A stretch of 64,000 nucleotides of DNA from Geobacter sp. Lineage in GTDB: Bacteria > Desulfobacterota > Desulfuromonadia > Geobacterales > DSM-12255. Below the pieces are notes generated by a model, which was not told the origin of the DNA, searched no databases, and was given only the letters and a program-made list of their open reading frames with translations. The translations under genes and the position numbers were made by a program. Numbering within the stretch: position 1 is the stretch's first letter; each line of letters starts with the position of its first letter. Shown here in pieces: positions 9,145-15,534 of the stretch. The stretch is from assembly GCA_009684525.1 (NCBI GenBank), contig WKKR01000002.1, positions 620,001-684,000 on the forward strand. The letters run 5' to 3'.

Positions 9145-9174
9145 TGTGTACCATAACATTTGGATAATTGTCAA
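9145..9174 (-). promoter_or_regulatory. Possible promoter of the atpZIBE block
   Basis: A perfect TTGACA on the minus strand (plus-strand 9169-9174) faces atpZ. The best -10 candidates (TACACA at 18 bases, or TATGGT closer) are weak, so only the -35 box is convincing. Confidence 0.35.
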
Positions 9175-9179
9175 CAGGT

Positions 9180-9444
9180 TCTGTTGGGTCAGCGGATTTT
9201 TTCGGGATTGTCGGATACGTCGGGCTCAGGTCGGATTTCAGCGGGAAGACTGTTGAAGCGCGCAGGCATTTCTCCGGGGATTCATGTTGAGAGTTCTCGC
9301 GAATAGCTTTTCTGAAAATGGGTTATTGTACTCCTCATCGAGCTTTATTTGATCCTCTGTTTCCTCTAGCTATAACGGCTGAGAGCTGGCCGGCATGGTT
9401 TTAGGCCGGTCGTGCGCTTTGTTGGCGCTCCGCGAACGTCCGAA
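9180..9444. other. Intergenic region at the island boundary
   Basis: No gene seen. It holds the junction between the atp block and the accessory island, and at 9371-9427 a palindromic element (a GGCCGG/CCGGCC stem with an AT-rich loop). Its left arm, read on the minus strand, begins CCAACAAAGCGCACGACCG, similar to the left arms of the two 70-bp repeats at 10791 and 13381. It follows the HEPN gene stop by about 20 bases. Confidence 0.5.
9371..9427 (-). repeat. Diverged palindromic element after the HEPN gene (weak attC-like)
   Basis: Read on the minus strand it has CCAAC near its start, a CGGCC...GGCCG stem and GTTATAG at its end. Only the left arm resembles the two better repeats; the right arm does not pair well with it. 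Kept as a weak third member because it sits at the same relative place, directly 3' of a gene. Confidence 0.35.
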
Positions 9445-10866
9445 TTAGCGCTCAGCAAGAATGTTCATATCCATAACTCGCCAAATCGTTTCATCTGTTA
9501 TGCGTAGTGCCATTTCACCTTCAGGGGTTTCGGCGACAATTCTTACTGTTATGTTTTTAGAAACTGACGAGGCGTTATCGATGTACTCCACAACGCCATT
9601 TACCAATGTGATTGATGGTGCAGTTTCAAAGACTCTTTCGACTTTGAAAGAAGTAAATTGTAATTTGCTGTAAATGCTCCGAATTTGAGCTGGAAATGCC
9701 TTTACCTCATGTCCATTCATGTATCGAGAAAGATGGTTTCCCATCTTTCCATAATTTTTTTGTTTCCAAAGAAGAAGAAATTCCGCGAGGTTGTACTCAG
9801 GCGACTGGATGTCGAATATATTGCTGTCCAAAATAAAAGTTTCTTCTTCAGGTGTCCATTCGCGTGGAACCCACTCATCCTGGTACTTTTTAACCTTGTT
9901 CGACTCATCAATAACGTGAAAAACTTCCTTCCATGATTTCTTTGGTTCCTCTGGCTGTTCTTCCAACAAACCCTGTTCAGCTTTCATTGCCCACTCGCGT
10001 GCAGCAAAGAGTGCTGCCCACGCTTTGGCTGCTACTATCTTATTGTCGTATCCTAAATCCATCCCATGCATGATACCGTTCCGGTACGGGACAGTTATTG
10101 GTTCCGTCACGGTCGAATATCTTCCGGTGTTAAATATCTTTTTTAGTTCATTGAGTCCTTTGCTATGTCCCGCTATGGAGTCCCACGCCTCAAGATCTGC
10201 TTCTCCTGATGAAAAACCTCGGCGTAAACCTTTCTGTTTGCCGTGTATTTCATTAATCATTCCGTCGAGTAAGGCTAATACAACTGGCACACATGCATGA
10301 TAGCGGTCAGCTTCATAATCAGTTAGTGCTTTGTTAGCAAGCTCCATTCGTGAGTGGAAAGCACTAACTCCGTACATAGTCAGGAGCCTCCACCTAACTT
10401 GCTCTGGCGTGTAGTAATTGGCTAACTCTTGCTCTCCTGCGTCAATACTTTCATTTTCTGCCAATGATATTGCCTTCTCAGCCACATCGAGGTTCATCAT
10501 TTCGTACATGATCCATCCAAGGGACGCAAAGGTATCATTGAACTTATCAGGTACGGTAGCGAGTCTATTTAATTGATCCTTCATTGCATCCAATTTTTCG
10601 AAGGCGTCGTCCATCTTAGATACATCAACTTTCAGAAGCTTAAGAAATGGACGCATAAACGGCATTACTTTTCTTAACGCTGTGAAGTTGCTCTGATCTT
10701 CCAACAGCTTCTTTATGCTTCGGATATCCTGAATTCTTTCTTCGTCCATTTTTTCAGTGACCACATTCCATATTTGATTCTCTTTCTGCGACCAACGGGG
10801 TGCCCCCATGACCCGCCCGCCCAGATTTTTCGGGCGGTCGGCGTCTATGGGGCTTGTTGGAACCAT
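9445..10866 (-). CDS. Uncharacterised protein with a HEPN-type R-x4-H motif
   Basis: About 473 aa, mostly helical and without membrane segments. I recognise no named family, but codons at 10083 to 10066 encode RNGIMH within a helix-rich stretch (YRNGIMHGMDLGYDN, then an Ala-rich helix). This is the Rx4-6H signature of HEPN domains, in which Arg and His form the RNase active site; a preceding helix ending VLALLDGMINEIHG fits the first HEPN helix. HEPN proteins are frequent toxins and anti-phage effectors. The start is uncertain: TTG 10911, ATG 10866, ATG 10809 and ATG 10749 are all in frame, and the first three read through a palindromic repeat at 10791-10860. If 10749 is right the repeat is not translated. 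Composition is AT-richer than the core genes around it. Confidence 0.7.
   Translation of the reverse strand: MVPTSPIDADRPKNLGGRVMGAPRWSQKENQIWNVVTEKMDEERIQDIRSIKKLLEDQSNFTALRKVMPFMRPFLKLLKVDVSKMDDAFEKLDAMKDQLNRLATVPDKFNDTFASLGWIMYEMMNLDVAEKAISLAENESIDAGEQELANYYTPEQVRWRLLTMYGVSAFHSRMELANKALTDYEADRYHACVPVVLALLDGMINEIHGKQKGLRRGFSSGEADLEAWDSIAGHSKGLNELKKIFNTGRYSTVTEPITVPYRNGIMHGMDLGYDNKIVAAKAWAALFAAREWAMKAEQGLLEEQPEEPKKSWKEVFHVIDESNKVKKYQDEWVPREWTPEEETFILDSNIFDIQSPEYNLAEFLLLWKQKNYGKMGNHLSRYMNGHEVKAFPAQIRSIYSKLQFTSFKVERVFETAPSITLVNGVVEYIDNASSVSKNITVRIVAETPEGEMALRITDETIWRVMDMNILAER
10791..10860 (-). repeat. 70-bp imperfect palindrome, copy 1 (attC-like)
   Basis: Outer arms CCAAC (10792-10796) and GTTGG (10856-10860), middle arms CCCCAT and ATGGGG, and inner stem CCGCCCG with CGGGCGG around an AT-rich loop. 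Almost the same sequence in the same orientation lies at 13381-13448 (few substitutions, two single-base gaps). Read on the minus strand, nested stems, AAC/GTT ends, an extra unpaired base in the inner arm and an AACAAG...GCCGACCG core all resemble integron attC sites. The R boxes match RYYYAAC/GTTRRRY only partly, so a REP/MITE-like element remains possible. Confidence 0.6.
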
Positions 10867-10917
10867 GTAACTTCTATAATTTCCTGGAGTAAGGCTGCTC
10901 TCATAGGCCAACAGACA

Positions 10918-11004
10918 TCAAAACCCTGAGTAGGAGGTCTCGGCGAATAACACCGAGACCTCCGACAGCACCTCGCCCCCCTCATAAACTGTGGCGTAAA
11001 GCAT
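10918..11004 (-). CDS. Possible 28-codon peptide
   Basis: A minus-strand frame from the ATG at 11004 to the TGA at 10918-10920 reads smoothly (MLYATVYEGG...) and contains the 11-bp hairpin at 10933-10963 within it. No Shine-Dalgarno directly upstream of the ATG, no recognised family, so this may be chance or the remnant of a longer gene. It follows the Ntn-hydrolase gene in the same direction. Confidence 0.2.
   Translation of the reverse strand: MLYATVYEGGEVLSEVSVLFAETSYSGF
10933..10963. repeat. Perfect 11-bp inverted repeat
   Basis: GGAGGTCTCGG (10933-10943) and its exact complement (10953-10963) around a 9-base loop. It lies after the Ntn-hydrolase gene, in the right place for a terminator, but neither strand has a T-run after it. 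Confidence 0.6.
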
Positions 11005-11035
11005 AACTGGTGAGGGGTCCAGGGAGTTGCCTTTT

Positions 11036-11860
11036 CTATTTTCTCCTTAAATCGTCTGGTTGAGGTTGAGCATCTGGGCGAAGTTTCATCGTTAGTCCAT
11101 CACAAAGTTCAAACAGATCATTTCTCCATTCAACTCCTTCAAAATCGGCACCATTGCCAATTCTTGCGCCCAAGAAATATCTTTTTTTCTTTCTGATAAT
11201 GCCGAATGTCAAAGCGGCTGAGTTTGGTTTTCGATATATTCCAACAAGTTGCGGTGAACCTCCGCATTTTTCATCTTTTACATTAAACAATGTGTCACAG
11301 AAACAATGAAACACATTACGGCTAGTGCCTCGATTTGGCCCGCTCTCGTACCGTGCATAATTCTTGTTGAATTCCTCGCTTCCTGATCCAAGCGAAAAGA
11401 GAACGCCAGAACTTGAAGGCATGTTGATTTTCTTGCCAGCCCAACCTTTTTTCCGCGTCCATTCAATAAGCCAGCATGAAAACTCAGTGTTTTTTATTGG
11501 GTTTCTTGAAATGTGAAGCACTTGCAGAACTGGAGCCGTGATTTCCTCAACCATTTTCGGATAGGTCTGAAACTGTTGAACGAGTTTTTCCTTGATTGCC
11601 TCATAACGTTCTTTGCAGTTTGCCTGAGGAGAGAAAAGAAGACCTTGGTCAGCCATTTCTGTTATCTGAGAAAGGACCATCGTGGGGAAAAGCACGTCAC
11701 CGCAGTAACCAAGAATGTCCGGTGAGAGGCGAAAAGCAAACACCTTCCTCCCATGGTCAAAACTGGCAATTTTGCCCCAACTCACTCGACTATCCGCTGC
11801 AATGTATGCTGACGCAGTGCCATGAGCGTCTACGCCAACCCATGAAACGAGCAATGTCAT
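11036..11860 (-). CDS. Proteasome-like Ntn-hydrolase
   Basis: 274 aa. The N-terminus resembles a proteasome beta-subunit: after removal of Met1 the first residue is Thr2, Asp23 lies in IAADSRVSWG and Lys39 in DHGRKVFAF. The Asp-to-Lys spacing of 16 equals that of Asp17 and Lys33 in proteasomes; the Thr-to-Asp distance is five residues longer, explained by a longer first hairpin. LGYCGDV would be the glycine turn that holds the oxyanion site. This predicts an autocatalytic or directly processed N-terminal threonine protease or amidase; the last 100 residues are unlike beta-subunits. No signal peptide. It lies 89 bp downstream of the nuclease-like gene in the same direction, so the two may be one unit. 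Not HslV or a PrcB-type subunit by length. Confidence 0.65.
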   Translation of the reverse strand: MTLLVSWVGVDAHGTASAYIAADSRVSWGKIASFDHGRKVFAFRLSPDILGYCGDVLFPTMVLSQITEMADQGLLFSPQANCKERYEAIKEKLVQQFQTYPKMVEEITAPVLQVLHISRNPIKNTEFSCWLIEWTRKKGWAGKKINMPSSSGVLFSLGSGSEEFNKNYARYESGPNRGTSRNVFHCFCDTLFNVKDEKCGGSPQLVGIYRKPNSAALTFGIIRKKKRYFLGARIGNGADFEGVEWRNDLFELCDGLTMKLRPDAQPQPDDLRRK

Positions 11861-11949
11861 TTTGTTTCTCTATGTCCTTATTTTCTGCTCACCTGGTAGG
11901 AGGGGAGGCTTGCGGCCCCAGGCGCGATTCGTTAGCTTTTCAGTCCCTT

Positions 11950-13314
11950 CTAGGTTTCCACAATGGCGGTAATGCGAGCATGCACCTCTTCAAGAATACG
12001 ATCTGGGTCGCTCGGGAAGCGGACACGATCGAAACCAGCCGCAAGATCTTCGCGAGTGACAAGTATTGCATTGTGTGCACGAACTTCGTTAGCATATGCA
12101 GCGATTTGGTCTCGTGGGAGCCTGCATACCAGCACGGCAGACACCAACGCTGGATGTCCGCTAGCAACCAATGACTTTGATAGTGCACCACGCCGATCTA
12201 CTAGCTTTCCGACCTTCGATGCGAAGTCTGCAATACGCGTCGTGCATTCAACGATTGCAAGCCTTCCGCCTGGGGTCGTGACGATTAAGTCCGGTGAGTC
12301 GGTCTCTAGCTGAACGCAGGGGTTGAATCCAAGAAGGAAGAGTAACGCAGCCACACCTTGCTCAAACTTCGAAGAATCAGACGACTCGAGTACAGCATTT
12401 CTGACCATTCTAAGATCTTTGTCAAAGTGCTGAATTGCAAGAAGTCGGTTGTTGCGTGCCTTTGTCGGATCAAGAAACCACTGCCTCCGAACCGTCGAAC
12501 TTCCAATCATCAAAATGCTAAGAACGTTGTCTGCATGTACAAGGTCGATTTGAGCCGTACCTTCCCTGCGTCCATTCCGAACACGGCTCCACCTGATCTC
12601 ACTCGAGACCTGTTTTCGTGCGTCCAGCCCATTCCCTGGTACCGAGCGTAAAGCAAGTCCGACGTTGGCGACATCGAATTTTGGGTGAGCATGCAGGGTC
12701 AGGTGGAGACGATCGTCGACCAACGCGCACCTGTCGAAAATCAAGTCGACAGGCGGCCCCACCCGAATGCCTATGGATGGTGGGGTTACGCTTGCATCCG
12801 GCGCGGAAAGCCCCAGCCACGAAGTTACGTCGGCAAGGCCATCGAACGGCGGTTGCGATGCCCTCAATGTGTTGTCGATAGTCGCAAACAGATTCGGAGA
12901 AGGCAGTTGTCTACGGTCACCACTAACCTGTAGATGCAACTCCGAGAACCAGCGCTCACGCTGGCTCATCTCAGTGTAGAAATTGTATGGTTGATCTCCT
13001 GGTAGAATCAGCTTCTTATCGGAAAGTTGAAGTACACCTTTTGTTGCTCTATCCAACATGGTGAGCAGCAACTTCTTTTTCTCATGTGGGTGCTGGATCT
13101 GACCAACAACAAAGTTAGTGGACTCGATTCGAAAGCTCAAGTCCTGCTTTGCCGGCAAGGGGTTCAAGGCAATCGACGCGTCCCATAGACGAATGCTTTC
13201 GCCATCCACTTCGGCAAGATATCGGATATCTAGTGAGTAGCCATCGCAGACCCACGCTTCCGCTGCGTCTAGAAATGTTTGCTTGATAATTTCATTGGTC
13301 AACTTACACCTCAA
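11950..13314 (-). CDS. Restriction-endonuclease-like protein with a large N-terminal domain
   Basis: 454 aa. Residues 1-300 match nothing I know. Residues 310-450 look like a PD-(D/E)xK nuclease fold of the Mrr/REase type: Glu318 in a helix (KFEQGVAALLFLLGF), then Asp342 in SPDLIVTTP and Glu356 in LAIVECTT. The third catalytic position, normally Lys in ExK, is Thr358 (ECT), as in a known variant of these nucleases, or it may mean loss of activity. The gene is richer in GC than its two neighbours, consistent with a separate origin. It starts 67 bp after the palindromic repeat at 13381-13448 and is followed by the Ntn-hydrolase gene. Role inferred: nucleic-acid cutting or sensing in a defence module. 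Confidence 0.65.
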   Translation of the reverse strand: MRCKLTNEIIKQTFLDAAEAWVCDGYSLDIRYLAEVDGESIRLWDASIALNPLPAKQDLSFRIESTNFVVGQIQHPHEKKKLLLTMLDRATKGVLQLSDKKLILPGDQPYNFYTEMSQRERWFSELHLQVSGDRRQLPSPNLFATIDNTLRASQPPFDGLADVTSWLGLSAPDASVTPPSIGIRVGPPVDLIFDRCALVDDRLHLTLHAHPKFDVANVGLALRSVPGNGLDARKQVSSEIRWSRVRNGRREGTAQIDLVHADNVLSILMIGSSTVRRQWFLDPTKARNNRLLAIQHFDKDLRMVRNAVLESSDSSKFEQGVAALLFLLGFNPCVQLETDSPDLIVTTPGGRLAIVECTTRIADFASKVGKLVDRRGALSKSLVASGHPALVSAVLVCRLPRDQIAAYANEVRAHNAILVTREDLAAGFDRVRFPSDPDRILEEVHARITAIVET

Positions 13315-13380
13315 GTCAGGTTTTGTGCAGTGCGGTGGCTTAAATAGGCTTTCTGAATCCTTCTAGTTCATCTGGGTTGT

Positions 13381-13448
13381 ACCAACGGGGCCGGCCATGA
13401 CCCGCCCGCCCAGGTTTTCGGGCGGTCGGCGTCCATGGGGCTTGTTGG
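13381..13448 (-). repeat. 68-bp imperfect palindrome, copy 2 (attC-like)
   Basis: Direct repeat of the element at 10791-10860 with the same CCAAC/GTTGG ends, same inner GC-rich stem and a TTTTC loop. It lies 38 bp beyond the stop of the coiled-coil/zinc-ribbon gene and just before the nuclease-like gene. The two copies bracket a 2.5-kb pair of genes, as the boundaries of a gene cassette would. Confidence 0.6.
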
Positions 13449-13486
13449 GATTTCACCTTTTTTGCCGTTGGCTTATCTGGTTATGC

Positions 13487-14014
13487 CTAGGTCTCACCTT
13501 CGAAGGTTCCTCTTGCACCGCATGGCCGGTTTCCTCTTTCATTGCCCTCGTCGCGGACATACCCGCATTCATACTCAGCATACTCTACGTCTGCATCCTG
13601 ATCCCCTGGACCATATATCGTATAGTAATTCCTGGTAACTAAAGGAGCACCGCAGTCTGGACAAACAAGGTCGCTATCAGCTAAGAGCGCAGCCAATTTT
13701 TCCAATTTAAATTTGAGTCCGTGTAATTCTTCCTCTTTGCCCGTTACCTGACCTTTGTATTCTTCGCCCTCATCCTTCAGTCGTAAGATTTCAGCTTTAG
13801 CTATTTCAACCCTCCGATGTAATGATTCGACCATAACGTCCGGACTTTGCTTTTCAAAATCTTTTACTTTTGTCTCCAGATACGTCAACCGCTCCTTTAG
13901 TTGCTCGATCGTAGCATCTTTCTGCTGGACCAACAGTCGGTACACGCCAAACACCACAAAGATAAAGGCAATCACCGAGGTGATCTGAGTATAGAAAATG
14001 GTTTCTAGTGTCAT
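13487..14014 (-). CDS. Membrane-anchored coiled-coil protein with C-terminal zinc ribbon
   Basis: 175 aa, no named family. One N-terminal membrane helix (residues 8-28), then a charged heptad-rich coiled coil (about 33-113) and a C-terminal zinc-ribbon-like region with Cys118-x2-Cys121 (CPDCGAPL), Cys150 and Cys165. A membrane anchor, stalk and metal-binding head suggest a cytoplasmic sensor or adaptor held at the membrane. The gene is followed directly by the second attC-like repeat, so it could be a cassette of its own. Start ATG 14014. Function unknown; a role with the neighbouring SLATT-like protein is conjecture. Confidence 0.6.
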   Translation of the reverse strand: MTLETIFYTQITSVIAFIFVVFGVYRLLVQQKDATIEQLKERLTYLETKVKDFEKQSPDVMVESLHRRVEIAKAEILRLKDEGEEYKGQVTGKEEELHGLKFKLEKLAALLADSDLVCPDCGAPLVTRNYYTIYGPGDQDADVEYAEYECGYVRDEGNERGNRPCGARGTFEGET

Positions 14015-14223
14015 GTCGTTTTACCTCTATGGCTAGGTTCACTTTTGCCTTCCGTATTTGTCATTATTTCTCACCTATCGATCCGGTAGTTGGCAAGGCG
14101 GCTATTCCCAACTGTATAGCTGTAACTCCTCTATTCATGCAGTTTTTTCAGTTTTGTTAAATTTCAATTGTTGCCCTTGTTATCCTCCCCTGACATCACA
14201 TGTTCCTTCTCAAATACTTATTC

Positions 14224-14622
14224 TTAATCGCGAGAGGATATTGGTAATTCTGTAGAGTAACGTTCCATGATGTTTACTACCTCATGTGCTGCCTCTTTAA
14301 GATCTATGTGTTTTGTGTCGTAAAGCAACTTTATATTCTCTAAATTGGTTTGAATGGTCACGTGTAGCTTCCATTTCTCTCTAAATAGAAGGCTTTTCTC
14401 GATTGAGACAAGAACTGTAGTTGCAGCAGCGGCTATCGCAGCATAATGACTAAGTTCGATAGCAGCGAGAATAGTTGCTGACGATGAAAACAACATAATG
14501 AATATCGTGGTTGAGATATAAGTGGTCATCATTATAAGACGCCATTTTCGCTGAAAAGCAATTTGCGAATCCAAGCGATTCATAAAGTTACTATCGTCAT
14601 TTTGTGCAGTCTGAGTATCCAT
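14224..14622 (-). CDS. Two-TM SLATT/DUF4231-like membrane protein
   Basis: 132 aa with two predicted membrane helices (about residues 29-46 and 55-72), a charged N-terminus and a helical cytoplasmic tail. The second helix and the following SIEKSLLFREKWKLH and long amphipathic helix resemble the SLATT/DUF4231 group, small membrane effectors found next to nucleotide-signalling systems (SMODS, SLOG) and thought to make pores during infection. No SMODS, CD-NTase or SLOG gene is seen nearby, so either the partner is lost, is one of the unknown neighbours, or the protein acts alone. Start is the ATG at 14622 with an AAGGAGG Shine-Dalgarno. Confidence 0.55.
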   Translation of the reverse strand: MDTQTAQNDDSNFMNRLDSQIAFQRKWRLIMMTTYISTTIFIMLFSSSATILAAIELSHYAAIAAAATTVLVSIEKSLLFREKWKLHVTIQTNLENIKLLYDTKHIDLKEAAHEVVNIMERYSTELPISSRD

Positions 14623-14755
14623 CTGACCTCCTTAATTCTTCCTTGTTTTGCGACCAACTCCTGATATGTCTGTCAGTGTCAATAAGGGAATAGCATTCCT
14701 TCCCTTGATTTAACGGTTTTTTGTTCTGGGGGATTTCTGGGGACAGGGGATTTCT

Positions 14756-14799
14756 GGGGACAGTATATTTATCTCTATTTAATTATGTAAACTGTCCCC
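14756..14799. repeat. GGGGACAGT inverted repeat (REP-like)
   Basis: GGGGACAGT at 14757-14764 region and ACTGTCCCC at 14791-14799 face each other across an AT-rich spacer; a further GGGGACAG lies at about 14739 and one in a TTCCGGGGACAGTTTA context at 15085-15100. Dispersed GGGGACAG palindromes of this type occur around REP-associated transposases in related genomes (recollection, not checked). Confidence 0.5.
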
Positions 14800-14946
14800 G
14801 GAATTCCCCGACTCGCCACCCAATAATTTGGTAACATCCGACCAGATGGAATATCCCTCTTGTGCCAGTTGCAGGCCCAGCCAGCGAGTGAACTCGTTAT
14901 CGTCGGGAGTGGCATGGCTTATGAAAATGACGTTCCGGGTATCCAT
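14779..14946 (-). pseudogene. Truncated TIR-domain protein gene
   Basis: From the ATG at 14946 the minus strand reads about 45 codons that match the start of a TIR domain: strand A as NVIFISHATPDDN, the FTRWLGLQLAQEGY helix, SIWSDVTKLLGGE with the box-2-like region. The frame then runs into the GGGGACAG repeat and stops at 14779-14781 (55 aa in all). A full TIR domain needs about 130-150 residues and the catalytic Glu should lie further on, so this is a 5' remnant cut off by the repeat. TIR proteins of this type are NAD-cleaving defence effectors. Confidence 0.7.
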
Positions 14947-15473
14947 TAAATAATATTCCCTTTTTCGTTGAACGGTCTTCTTTTCCCTCTATAGCTACTG
15001 GAACCCTTCGCGGGGTGTCCGGTCGGTGTCAAACGGGACGGCCTCATGATTCTCATTTTTGGTTTCCTACTCCCACGTGGCCATTCCGGGGACAGTTTAT
15101 TTAATTCCGCTACTGTTTGCGAACACACGTAAATGCAGGCTCCCTAGTTGCTAAGCTGGGAGTTGCTTCCCTCGTAACTCACTGATTCACTGAAGATTAC
15201 TACACCAGCTTCTCACAACAGGCAAGGTGAATTTAGCTCTAACTGAAGTATCAACTGTCACAGCAGCAAGCGAGTCAGGCACATTCGTTATTTCGCCAGC
15301 TTATGACAGAGTAGCGCCGACTGGGAGCACGAGTATATGCTTAACTGAATCATGATAGCTTTTCATTAACTGATTGACTGTGGATGGGGTGGGGCTGGAG
15401 AGGTTGAGGCTGTGGACGTTGCCGAAGTTCGGGATGCGGATGCTGCTCACTATATTGCGTCGATCAAGGAAGC

Positions 15474-15505
15474 AAAAAGCCCGCTGGATTTCTGATCCAG
15501 CGGGC
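15474..15505 (-). terminator. Terminator of hemL
   Basis: Stem GCCCGCTGGAT with its exact complement around a five-base loop (15479-15505), followed on the minus strand by TTTTT. It lies 30 bp past the hemL stop. Confidence 0.85.
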
Positions 15506-15534
15506 CTCTTATTCGCGTCTGCAGTAATTGCGGT

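Larger units (their letters stand above)
14623..15473. other. Gene-poor end of the island with decayed DNA
   Basis: No intact gene. Contents: several GGGGACAG repeats (around 14741, 14756, and in inverted orientation near 14791 and 15087), a truncated TIR gene (14779-14946), and short frames without support. A plus-strand frame ending at the TGA overlapping the hemL terminator (about 15390-15493, reading EAVDVAEVRDADAAHY) has protein-like composition and may be the tail of a lost gene, but no start or family is visible. Confidence 0.5.

Noticed and set aside
11890-11940. A further attC-like site between the nuclease-like and Ntn-hydrolase genes
   Set aside because: A CTAAC-type box and a CCTGG/CCAGG stem exist, but there is no matching right box and no similarity to the two clear repeats.
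14946-15128. 60-codon minus-strand frame near the TIR remnant
   Set aside because: No ribosome-binding site, basic low-complexity reading, lies over the GGGGACAG repeat area; no family.
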